In this document: positions 1 through 7,188 of the stretch, in pieces | Layout: each line of letters opens with the position of its first letter | How positions within the stretch are numbered: the first letter of the stretch is position 1 | DNA from: Paenibacillus mesophilus | GTDB taxonomy: Bacteria; Bacillota; Bacilli; Paenibacillales; NBRC-103111 | Assembly: GCF_005938385.1 (NCBI RefSeq) | Contig: NZ_VCRA01000004.1 | Coordinates: 436,206-500,205 of the forward strand | Length of the DNA stretch: 64,000 nt | Reading direction: 5' to 3' | Notes under the pieces: generated by a model | Seen by the model: the letters and a program-made list of their open reading frames with translations, nothing else | Database searches by the model: none | What the model was told of the DNA's origin: nothing | Made by a program: the position numbers and the translations under genes

Positions 1-857
1 GGCAGCGAACCTCCTCCCTGCAACAATTGAATAGAAAGCTGGAGGAAGGAAATCGGGAGCTCGGCCGAATCGAAAATGTGCGCAGCACGTTGCTGGCGGA
101 AGCTTATCACGACTTGTCGACCCCGATCACCGCCATCAAAGGCTTCTCCAAAGCTATGATGACCGCTGTCATCCCGGAGGAGGAAGCGCCGGTATACGCC
201 AAGCGAATCTACGAACGGAGTGTGCTGTTGGAGAAGCTGATCGACAGCGTCGTCGAGTTGATCCAGTTGAAAACGGGCGAGATCCGGTTCGAATTTGCGG
301 TAGTGCCGCTTCTGCCCTTCCTGCGCCAGTTGAGTCATAGATACGAAGCCGAGGCAAGCGACCGCCGGATCGCCTTGAGATGGGAAGAACCGGTTCTCCC
401 GCTGCCGCCCTCCGGCGAGATCACGGTCTCGATGGACCCGTTCCGGTTCGAGCGGGTTTTTGCCAACCTGGTTTCCAACGCGGTGAAATATACACCCGCT
501 GACGGCGTCATTCGCATATGGATGGAGTTCCGACCAAACGCCGGCACCGATGACGGATGTGTTGTCATCCATGTAACCGACTCCGGCATCGGCATTCCGG
601 AGTCCGAGCTGATGCACATTTTCAAGCGCCGATACCGGAGTCCGGGGATACAGCAAGCCAAGTCCGGCAGCGGCCTCGGGCTCGCGATCTGCACGGAAAT
701 CATTGCGCGCCACCGGGGGGAAATCGGCGTAAGCAGCAAAATAGGCGAAGGAAGCGATTTTTTCATTACGCTTCCCGCGAATGTGCGCGATGCCGAGTCC
801 GGCAACGCCCGTATGGCCGAAGGAGGAGAATATGGACGCGAGCATTCTGTTGATTGA
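1..857 (+). CDS. Sensor histidine kinase, C-terminal part (5' end outside window)
   Basis: The frame is open to the first base of the window, so the sensor and membrane part is missing; about 285 residues remain. They begin in a coiled-coil linker, then a HisKA domain with H-box YHDLSTPITAIKG (phospho-accepting His near visible residue 36), then an HATPase_c domain with N-box (NLVSNAVKYTP), G1 (DSGIGIP) and G2 (GSGLGLAI). It would autophosphorylate and pass phosphate to the response regulator that follows; the two genes overlap by 26 nt, indicating translational coupling. The signal sensed cannot be seen. The next genes form a peptide-export locus, so peptide or envelope sensing is an inference only. 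Confidence 0.93.
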   Translation, partial: QRTSSLQQLNRKLEEGNRELGRIENVRSTLLAEAYHDLSTPITAIKGFSKAMMTAVIPEEEAPVYAKRIYERSVLLEKLIDSVVELIQLKTGEIRFEFAVVPLLPFLRQLSHRYEAEASDRRIALRWEEPVLPLPPSGEITVSMDPFRFERVFANLVSNAVKYTPADGVIRIWMEFRPNAGTDDGCVVIHVTDSGIGIPESELMHIFKRRYRSPGIQQAKSGSGLGLAICTEIIARHRGEIGVSSKIGEGSDFFITLPANVRDAESGNARMAEGGEYGREHSVD

Positions 858-1533
858 GGACGATCCCGACATTTGCGAGCTTGTCGCCATCTATTTGCGG
901 CGGGAAGGATTTCGTGTCGATATGGCGGCTAGTGCGGAGCAAGGATTGAACCTATTTCACCGCTCGACTTATGATCTACTGATCTCGGACATTATGCTGC
1001 CCGGTATGGACGGCATGCATCTGGTGCCCCTCGTGCGCAGCCGCTCCGATATTCCGATTATTTTCATGACCAGCAAGAAGACGCCGCAAGATATCGTGGC
1101 CGGATTACACGTTGGCGGGGACGATTATATAACGAAGCCCTTCGAGCCGGAGGTGCTCGTAGCGCGCGTAAAGGCGGGGCTTCGGCGCTATCGCGCGGCA
1201 AGCCGGGAGGCGGTAACAAGCCGCGCAAGCGTTTGGAAGGATCAGTGGCTTGCCATTGACAAGGAGAAGCTTGAGGTGTTTGTGAACAACAAACCGATCG
1301 ACCTGCCGGCCAAAGAGCTGCAGCTTCTGCTCCATCTCCTGGAGCACCCCAAGCAAGTGTTCAACGTCGGCCAGCTTTACGAAACCATTTGGAGCCTGAA
1401 CGGGACGAGCGACGACCGGACGGTCATGGTCCATATTCACAACCTTCGCAAAAAAATCGAAAAAGACCCGGCCAATCCCCGATATATCGTCACGGTCCGC
1501 GGCTTCGGCTATAAATTCGCCGGAGGGAAGTAA
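832..1533 (+). CDS. OmpR/PhoB-family response regulator
   Basis: A 233-aa two-domain regulator. The receiver domain has the acidic pair near residues 10-11, phospho-acceptor Asp53 in ISDIMLPGMDG, and Lys102 in the ITKPFEP motif. The C-terminal winged-helix DNA-binding domain ends with the usual RGFGYKF. The start is set by AGGAGGAGAA just upstream of ATG 832; an in-frame ATG at 781 lies deep in the kinase gene and has no such site. It is the partner of the overlapping kinase. A pair of 11-bp-spaced direct repeats in the promoter region 0.45 kb downstream (1973-1991) is of the kind bound by this family, so it may control the peptide and exporter genes. That link is inferred. Confidence 0.95.
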   Translation: MDASILLIEDDPDICELVAIYLRREGFRVDMAASAEQGLNLFHRSTYDLLISDIMLPGMDGMHLVPLVRSRSDIPIIFMTSKKTPQDIVAGLHVGGDDYITKPFEPEVLVARVKAGLRRYRAASREAVTSRASVWKDQWLAIDKEKLEVFVNNKPIDLPAKELQLLLHLLEHPKQVFNVGQLYETIWSLNGTSDDRTVMVHIHNLRKKIEKDPANPRYIVTVRGFGYKFAGGK

Positions 1534-1536
1534 GAT

Positions 1537-1710
1537 CCCCACAAAGTGAAGTCCAGCTTCGAAGTTTATTCCGGGTACTTTGCGGGGAGGCCCGAAACAA
1601 TTACCCCACAAAGTGAAGTCTTGCTTCGGAGTTTATTCCGGGTACTTTGCGGGGAGCCCCGAAACAATTCCCCCACAAAGTGAAGTGTTGCTTCGGAGTG
1701 CCCCGAAACC
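1537..1710. repeat. 67-bp tandem hairpin-forming repeat, 2.6 copies
   Basis: Two full copies (1537-1603, 1604-1670) and a third (1671-1710) that lacks an internal segment of about 24 nt. Each full unit starts CCCCACAAAGTGAAGT and carries ACTTTGCGGGG near its end, so each can fold with a 10-of-11-bp stem. The array sits between the response regulator stop and a strong terminator. No coding frame is convincing. Confidence 0.9.
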
Positions 1711-1759
1711 GTCAAGAAGCCCCGGGCATCATACGGCTCGGGGCTTCTTGACGGTTTTT
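1709..1759 (+). terminator. Strong rho-independent terminator after the two-component genes
   Basis: The arms CCGTCAAGAAGCCCCG and CGGGGCTTCTTGACGG are perfect complements around a short loop, followed on the plus strand by TTTTT. In the reverse direction the T run is short (TTT), so it may also stop transcription from the minus-strand peptide gene ending at 1766, less efficiently. Confidence 0.9.
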
Positions 1760-1765
1760 ACGGCT

Positions 1766-1927
1766 TTACGGCCGAATGGTCACCTTTTTAATAATGGGTT
1801 TGGTGCCCGTTTTCAAATCTCCGCCTTGTACGTCTTTCAACTGCTCTTCTGACATCTCCTGAGTCAAGTCTTTCAGCTCGACGGTCTTTTCCTCGTGCAG
1901 TTGCTTTTCATTTTTCTTCTCGGCCAA
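1766..1927 (-). CDS. Double-glycine leader peptide (candidate bacteriocin or signal precursor), 53 aa
   Basis: A small frame read on the minus strand from TTG 1927, with GGGAGG 8 nt upstream. The product is highly charged, opening MAEKKNEKQL; the middle is rich in Glu, Leu and Lys and ends LKDVQGG at residues 30-36. That fits leaders cut by C39 peptidases (Leu/Val at spaced positions, then GG). Cutting there would leave a 17-aa core, DLKTGTKPIIKKVTIRP, basic and free of Cys, Ser and aromatics, which argues against a lanthipeptide and for a small unmodified or lightly modified peptide. The C39 transporter and PPIase genes are divergent to it across a 150-nt promoter region. The gene call is supported by Shine-Dalgarno site, leader motif and context; its function is inferred. 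The alternative is a chance frame. Confidence 0.72.
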   Translation of the reverse strand: MAEKKNEKQLHEEKTVELKDLTQEMSEEQLKDVQGGDLKTGTKPIIKKVTIRP

Positions 1928-1972
1928 TTCCAAAACCTCCCTCTATAAAGTGGAACCAGCTTATCACATTCA

Positions 1973-1991
1973 GTTTAAGTTCCGTTTAAGT
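1973..1991. promoter_or_regulatory. Direct-repeat box in the divergent peptide / PPIase promoter region
   Basis: GTTTAAGT occurs twice with an 11-bp period (1973-1980 and 1984-1991), the layout typical of OmpR/PhoB-type regulator sites. On the minus strand the box lies just upstream of an extended -10-like TGTGATAAG that could serve the peptide gene. On the plus strand, TGCTAGAAT (TAGAAT at 2033-2038) is a good -10 for the PPIase-transporter operon without a clear -35, consistent with activated transcription. Confidence 0.55.
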
Positions 1992-2075
1992 CGCAACAAA
2001 TAAATCAATCGCAAAAAGGCCGCTTCCCGTGCTAGAATACATACGTTACTTAACGGAACGCGAGGAGTGAAATCC

Positions 2076-2861
2076 TTGGATACGGCAAACTTAAGCGCAC
2101 TCCGCATCAATCGGAAGACGTTGACCTTGAAGCAGCTGCTTCAACGTCTGCGGGTGGACGCCCCCCTGGCGGCGATCGGCCGCTGCAAGGAAGATCTGAC
2201 GGTCGAATGCTGGGCCGAGACGCTCGGGCTTGCTGCGGACAGAAACGAGCTGCAGGCGGCAATAACCCGGTTCCGCCGCGAGAAAGGACTGTTCACCGCC
2301 GCTCAAACCAACGAATGGCTCGCAAGCCGCGGAATGGCGCTTGATGAGCTCGTCGCGATGTTGAGCCCGCAGGTGCTGCGCGGAGCGTTGGCCTCTCATG
2401 TTATTGCCGACGAAGAAATCCGGCTGCATTTTCTGGAAACCGCACAGCAGTACGACCGCGCCGAAATCTCGATCATCGTAACGGCCGAGTACGGAGCGGC
2501 TCAGGAATTGCGGTTTCGGATGGAGGAGGGCTCCGATTTTCATTCGCTGGCACGGCAATACTCGTCGGATGCGGCGACAGCCAAATCGGGAGGATATGTC
2601 GGCCTCGTAGGCCGAAACGATCTGGAGCCGGAAACGGCGGCGGCTGTATTCAACTCGGCTTCGGGAACGATTCTCGGTCCGTTCGAGCGGAAACGCGAAT
2701 ACAGCCTGATTCGGGTGGAGGAGCTGTATCCGGCCGAACTAAACGAGACCGTCGAAGCTAACATCCGGGAACAGCTGTTCCGATACAAGCTGGAAGCGTA
2801 TCAACGCACGCTCGAAATTCACGAAGATATATGGAGCTTAGGAGAGGAATGGAGCTTGTGA
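2076..2861 (+). CDS. Cytoplasmic parvulin-type (PpiC-like) peptidyl-prolyl isomerase
   Basis: About 261 aa. Residues from about 125 to 220 form a rotamase domain of the SurA/PrsA/PpiC type (FHSLARQYSSD, then KSGGYVGLVGRNDLEPE and a GPFERKREYSLIRV strand). Unlike PrsA it has no signal peptide or lipobox, so it should act inside the cell. The helical N-terminal part resembles the chaperone arm of such proteins. Start TTG 2076 has GAGGAG at a good distance; GTG 2067 overlaps that site. It overlaps the transporter gene by 4 nt (GTGA). In this setting it may hold or fold the precursor peptide before export, which is inference; the fold assignment is firm. Confidence 0.85.
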   Translation: MDTANLSALRINRKTLTLKQLLQRLRVDAPLAAIGRCKEDLTVECWAETLGLAADRNELQAAITRFRREKGLFTAAQTNEWLASRGMALDELVAMLSPQVLRGALASHVIADEEIRLHFLETAQQYDRAEISIIVTAEYGAAQELRFRMEEGSDFHSLARQYSSDAATAKSGGYVGLVGRNDLEPETAAAVFNSASGTILGPFERKREYSLIRVEELYPAELNETVEANIREQLFRYKLEAYQRTLEIHEDIWSLGEEWSL

Positions 2862-5800
2862 ACGGAAGCGGCATAATGGCTTTGGACCGAATTCCGCTGT
2901 TTGATGTATTTACTTCCGAAGAGAAGCTGCTGCTGGCCGGGCAATTTCAGCAGGCGACGTTTGCCATGGGGCAAACGATAGTCGACCGGGACGGCTCGGC
3001 CGATTCCTTCTACATCATATTGACCGGTCAAGCCAGGAAAATAGGAGTCAACGCGGCCGGCAAGGAAACGAATCTCGGCTTGCTGCAGCCGGGAGAGCAT
3101 TTCGGGGAGCATAGCCTGCTCGACGACACGGCGGTTCCGCCCTATATCATCCGCGCCTCCACCGATGTGGAAGTGTTGAAGATCAGCCGCCGCCATATCA
3201 AAGACATGGTTGTCCAGCATCCGGCTATTTATAAATATTTCCACGATTACATTTCCTCGGATATTATCCGCTCGTTTCTAAAGAACAATACCGTGCTTAC
3301 CCATGTCGATCATGCGGCGCTTCGTTCGCTGCTTGACCGGCTGGAGGTTCGCAACTTCGAGCCCGGTGACTGCCTCGTTCGCGAAGGAGACGCCGGCGAC
3401 GCCTTTTACATCGTGAAAACCGGCTCCGCGCTTGTAGAGAAAGGCGCGGAAGCCGCGGTCGTCAACCGGCTGTATCCGGGGGATTTCTTTGGAGAACTGG
3501 CGCTGTTGACGGGAGAAGCGCGCAAGGCGACCATCCGGGCCGCCGAGCCGGTGACCGTCTTTCGACTCGCGAAGACCGATTTCGACGAGCTGATCCAGAA
3601 GTATCCGGTCATTCTGGAATCGATCCGCCGCATCTCCGCCCACTATACCGCCAAAGCGATGGTTATGGTCGAAGCGCCGGAGCAGGCAGAGGCCGCGGGG
3701 CTCCCTGACGCGGCGGATACGGCAGCCGCTTCCGAACCGTCCGCCAGGCTTGCCGCCAAGCCGTGGGAGCGGTGGAGCTGGCGCCGCAAATACCCTGTAC
3801 TCATGCAGCAGAATGAGATGGATTGCGGGCCGACGTGCCTGACGATGATTGCCCGTTATTACGGTCTGAACGCCAGCGTGAACCGGATGCGCGAGCGCTG
3901 CAACGTAGGTGCGGAAGGTACATCGATGCTCGGACTGATCGAAACTCTCGAATCGCTCGGTTTCGAAGCCAAAGGTTTGAAGACGACACCCCCGCTCCTG
4001 CATGAGCTGCCCACTCCGTTCATCGCTCATTGGAACGGCAACCATTACATTGTCGTCTATGAAGTCGGCGAGCGTAGTCTCGTTATAGCCGATCCGGCAC
4101 TCGGGTATATCGACACCATACCGCTCGATTCGTTCGGCAGCCATTGGACCGGTTATGCGATTGCGCTGCAGCCGGCCGGCCCGCTCGCTCCTTTAGACGA
4201 TAAAGAGCTTTTATGGAAACGTTATCTCGATTATTTCCGTTCTCACAAGAAGCTGCTCGTGTCCGCATTGGGACTATCCGTAACGATCGAGCTCGTTTTT
4301 CTCATCTTCCCGGTGATGACTCAGCAAATTTTCGACCGCGTTTTGAACAGCACGGATTGGTCGCTTCTTCATCTTCTTGTGGTTTCCATGCTTGCGCTCG
4401 TTTGCTTCAATACGGTCGGCATCGCCGTTCGCCAAACGATCATCGGCCGGCTGGCCTATGAGATCGATCATAAGATGCTGGACCATTTCTATCGGCAGCT
4501 GTTTCGCCTTCCTTATTCCTACTTTACGAAACGAACGTCGGGAGACATTCTGACCCGGGTGCACGAGAACGAGAAAATCCGCAGATTGATGACCGACCAC
4601 GCCATCGAGCTGCTGCTCGATCTGTTGACCCTACTCGTATATGGAGGATTGATGGCGTATTATCATCCGGGTCTGGCTGCCGTCTCGTTCGGACTCATGC
4701 CGCTGTATGTCGGCCTATATGCGTACCTCTTGCCGAAAATGCGCCGCAACCTGCGCAAGCAGCTCATCGCCGAAGGAGAATCCCAGACGCAGATTGTGGA
4801 AGCCGTGAATGCGATCGCTGCCGTCAAAGGGTTGTCCATGGAACGGACAATCCGAGGCAAGCTGATGAACAAATTGAGCCGGCTGCTCGCGCTGCGGCTA
4901 GCGGGCAACCGGCTGGAAGCGACAGCCAAAGCTGCCTCGACGGGTTTGCGCTCCTTAAGCAACGTGGCACTGCTCTATTTCGGTTCAAGGTACGTCCTGG
5001 CCGGGGAGCTGAGTGTGGGCGAGCTCGTTGCCTTTACCGTGCTGTTCACCTCCTTTATGTTTGCGGTGGAGATGATATCGCAACGAGGCGGCGAGTTGTC
5101 TGAGGCGCGGATTTCCATGGAACGGCTAAACGATGTATACGAGTCGACGCCGGAGCATCCTCAGCCGGACAAAATGCGGATGCTGCCCGCGATCCAAGGC
5201 CATATCCGGTTTGAAAACGTCTCGTTCCAGTACTATCGCGGCGGGAAGATGATTCTGCAAAATCTCGATCTGGAGCTGAAGCCCGGACAAACGGTGGCGC
5301 TTGTTGGGCGGAGCGGGTCGGGGAAATCGACGATCGCCAATTTGCTGTTGAAGCTATTGGAGCCGTCCGGTGGAGAAATTTATGTCGACGGTTACCCGCT
5401 GCGCGAGGTGCATGCCGCCTCGATCCGCAAGCAGGTCGGCGTCGTGCAGCAGGATACGCTGCTGTTCCGCGGCTCGGTGCGGGAAAATATCGCCTTGAGC
5501 GGCGAGCCTATCCCCTTCGAGGAAGTAGAGCGCGCGGCGAAGCTGGCCGGGGCGCATGAGTTCATCGAGGCACTTCCGCTCGGCTATGATACAATGATCG
5601 GCGAAGGCGGCATCCGGCTATCGGGCGGTCAGCGCCAGCGGATCGTCATTGCGCGCGCACTGATCAACAATCCGCGCATTCTCCTATTCGATGAAGCGAC
5701 AAGCGCTCTCGATACGGAGTCGGAGCGGATCATCCAGCAAAACATGGGGGAGATGCTGCAGGGCCGGACGACGCTCGTTATCGCTCACCGGTTGAGCACG

Positions 5801-5923
5801 ATTCGCCATGCGGATTTGATTGTCGTGCTCGATCAGGGCGCGATTGCCGAAAGCGGCTCGCACGAGAGGCTTATTCAGCAGAAAGGCATTTACTATCACC
5901 TGCTCCAGCAGCAGTCCGTGTAA
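2858..5923 (+). CDS. Peptide exporter: two cNMP-binding domains + C39 peptidase + ABC transporter
   Basis: About 1,021 aa in one chain. Residues about 10-135 and 155-255 are two cyclic-nucleotide-binding folds. The second keeps the phosphate-binding cassette (FFGELALLTGEARKAT); the first lacks its Arg (FGEHSLLDDTAVPP) and is probably degenerate. A C39 domain follows, with the triad Cys323 in MDCGPTC, His396 in GNHYIVV and Asp412 in ADPALGY, then six membrane helices and an ATPase (Walker A GRSGSGKST near 817, LSGGQ near 921, Walker B ILLFDEATSALD near 941). It should cut a GG leader and export the core. The fused nucleotide-binding domains recall the exporters of NHLM-type peptide systems. 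GTG 2858 overlaps the upstream stop; ATG 2849 and 2831 are alternatives. Confidence 0.93.
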   Translation: MNGSGIMALDRIPLFDVFTSEEKLLLAGQFQQATFAMGQTIVDRDGSADSFYIILTGQARKIGVNAAGKETNLGLLQPGEHFGEHSLLDDTAVPPYIIRASTDVEVLKISRRHIKDMVVQHPAIYKYFHDYISSDIIRSFLKNNTVLTHVDHAALRSLLDRLEVRNFEPGDCLVREGDAGDAFYIVKTGSALVEKGAEAAVVNRLYPGDFFGELALLTGEARKATIRAAEPVTVFRLAKTDFDELIQKYPVILESIRRISAHYTAKAMVMVEAPEQAEAAGLPDAADTAAASEPSARLAAKPWERWSWRRKYPVLMQQNEMDCGPTCLTMIARYYGLNASVNRMRERCNVGAEGTSMLGLIETLESLGFEAKGLKTTPPLLHELPTPFIAHWNGNHYIVVYEVGERSLVIADPALGYIDTIPLDSFGSHWTGYAIALQPAGPLAPLDDKELLWKRYLDYFRSHKKLLVSALGLSVTIELVFLIFPVMTQQIFDRVLNSTDWSLLHLLVVSMLALVCFNTVGIAVRQTIIGRLAYEIDHKMLDHFYRQLFRLPYSYFTKRTSGDILTRVHENEKIRRLMTDHAIELLLDLLTLLVYGGLMAYYHPGLAAVSFGLMPLYVGLYAYLLPKMRRNLRKQLIAEGESQTQIVEAVNAIAAVKGLSMERTIRGKLMNKLSRLLALRLAGNRLEATAKAASTGLRSLSNVALLYFGSRYVLAGELSVGELVAFTVLFTSFMFAVEMISQRGGELSEARISMERLNDVYESTPEHPQPDKMRMLPAIQGHIRFENVSFQYYRGGKMILQNLDLELKPGQTVALVGRSGSGKSTIANLLLKLLEPSGGEIYVDGYPLREVHAASIRKQVGVVQQDTLLFRGSVRENIALSGEPIPFEEVERAAKLAGAHEFIEALPLGYDTMIGEGGIRLSGGQRQRIVIARALINNPRILLFDEATSALDTESERIIQQNMGEMLQGRTTLVIAHRLSTIRHADLIVVLDQGAIAESGSHERLIQQKGIYYHLLQQQSV

Positions 5924-6002
5924 CGGACGGTATCCGATGCATCGATCGTGTCAAACCTTTAGCGGGAGCGGGAGCATGTTTAATCCATTTAAACGTTATC
6001 GG

Positions 6003-6036
6003 CGCTAATCCCGGCTTCTTAAGTTCCGGATTAGCG
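6003..6036. repeat. Inverted repeat between convergent genes
   Basis: CGCTAATCC and GGATTAGCG pair around about 16 nt between the exporter stop (5923) and the Rrf2 gene end (6042). No T run follows on either strand, so it is a hairpin of uncertain function, perhaps a weak bidirectional terminator. Confidence 0.5.
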
Positions 6037-6041
6037 ATCAA

Positions 6042-6470
6042 TTACGTACCCCGCTGCAATATATCGTGAATGACCCTATCCAGCGTAACACCGGCCAATT
6101 CGTTTTCCATCGCCGTCTGGGCTTGATTGAAGCTCTTCTCCAGCGCGTATTGAATGTTCTTCCCTACGGTGCAGTCCGGGTTCGGTTTGTCGTGCACCGC
6201 AAACAGCGGGTCCGCCTCGTCATCCCGTACGGCTCTATACACGTCGTACAGCGTGATTTCCCCAATAGGGCGGGCAAGCGTCGCTCCGGCAACGCCCGGG
6301 CTCGTGCGGACGAGTCCGGCTTTACTGAGCATGCCCGTAATCCGCCGTACGACGACCGGATTCGTATTGACGCTGCCGGCAATATATTCGGACGTATTAC
6401 GGCCTTCCTTGTTAATCTCGAGCAAGGACAAAATATGGACTCCCACTGCAAAACGGCTGTTGATGGCCAT
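6042..6470 (-). CDS. Rrf2-family transcriptional regulator
   Basis: 142 aa. The N-terminal winged helix (MAINSRFAVGVHILSLLE...NPVVVRRITGMLSKAGLV) is typical of Rrf2 proteins. Only one Cys (PDCTVG, near residue 100) is present, so the three-Cys iron-sulfur cluster of IscR/NsrR is absent; it is closer to YwnA-type members, which answer to other stresses. GGAGG precedes ATG. It converges on the peptide exporter and shares no operon with it, so its target is unknown. Confidence 0.88.
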   Translation of the reverse strand: MAINSRFAVGVHILSLLEINKEGRNTSEYIAGSVNTNPVVVRRITGMLSKAGLVRTSPGVAGATLARPIGEITLYDVYRAVRDDEADPLFAVHDKPNPDCTVGKNIQYALEKSFNQAQTAMENELAGVTLDRVIHDILQRGT

Positions 6471-6568
6471 TTCCGTTCGCCTCCGATCGCTGCAGGTTCT
6501 GTAACAATTCTAGTTACACACCTCTCTTTTGTCAACCCGCTTCACACAGGCCGCATACGTCCGAACGG

Positions 6569-7084
6569 CTATTCCCAAGAATAACTCGTCGTCAAAAAAT
6601 CGGCGAATTTCTTGCTCTCCTCCCGGCGGTGACGCCGCATATCCGCACGCCCGACCGCCGTCTGGTGCAGCTGGATCTCTTCCTCCGTTTCCGGCACGAC
6701 CTGCGGCACGGGCACCGGCCTCTTATCGTCCCCAAGCGCGACGAACGTGAGGAAGGAAGTTGCCGCAATATGCCTCTCCCCGCTCAGCATATCCTCGGTA
6801 ATGACTTTCACGAACACTTCCATCGAGCTTCGCCCCGTATAAGTGACGAACGATTCGAGACAAACCGATGCGGTCATCGGAATCGGGGACAAAAAATCGA
6901 CGGAGTCCGTCGAAGCGGTTACGGCGGATCTACGGCAATGCTTGGCCGCCGAGATGGACGCTATATCGTCGATATAGGCCATCAATTTGCCGCCGAATAA
7001 CGTATTGTAGTTGTTGACGTCCGTCGGGAACACCCGGAACGTCTTATAGCAGCGGGATTCTTTCACGAACCGTTTCTCCACCAT
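6569..7084 (-). CDS. Acyl-CoA thioesterase (hotdog fold, YkhA type)
   Basis: 171 aa. A single hotdog domain with the family segment NTLFGGKLMAYIDDIASISA, then a strand SVDFLSPI and TYTGRSSMEV, as in cytosolic long-chain acyl-CoA hydrolases. It would hydrolyse acyl-CoA to free fatty acid and CoA. Start ATG 7084 is preceded by AAGGAG at 8 nt; GTG 7093 overlaps that site. It stands alone between a terminator and the Rrf2 gene. Confidence 0.88.
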   Translation of the reverse strand: MVEKRFVKESRCYKTFRVFPTDVNNYNTLFGGKLMAYIDDIASISAAKHCRRSAVTASTDSVDFLSPIPMTASVCLESFVTYTGRSSMEVFVKVITEDMLSGERHIAATSFLTFVALGDDKRPVPVPQVVPETEEEIQLHQTAVGRADMRRHRREESKKFADFLTTSYSWE

Positions 7085-7140
7085 CGACTTCACTCCTTCC
7101 TGTTCTGCAAGTTACTCTTATAGGATACCAAGAAAAGAAG

Positions 7141-7170
7141 GAAAAATCCGAACTTTGTGAAGTCCGGATT
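7141..7170 (-). terminator. Terminator after cheA
   Basis: On the minus strand AATCCGGACTT and AAGTTCGGATT pair with one mismatch around CACA, and TTTTT follows. It lies 18 nt past the cheA stop. Confidence 0.85.
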
Positions 7171-7188
7171 CGGGGATAACCGACTCTA

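Noticed and set aside
1537-1710. CRISPR-like array
   Set aside because: Copies are contiguous with a 67-bp period and no unique spacers; no cas genes nearby.
1580-1852. 90-codon plus-strand frame over the repeat array and terminator
   Set aside because: Runs through tandem repeats and a terminator hairpin, antisense to the leader-peptide gene; no Shine-Dalgarno site.
5977-6008. Ten-codon frame (MFNPFKRYRR) after the exporter as a second peptide
   Set aside because: Purine-rich stretch upstream is not a clear Shine-Dalgarno site and the frame is too short to support.
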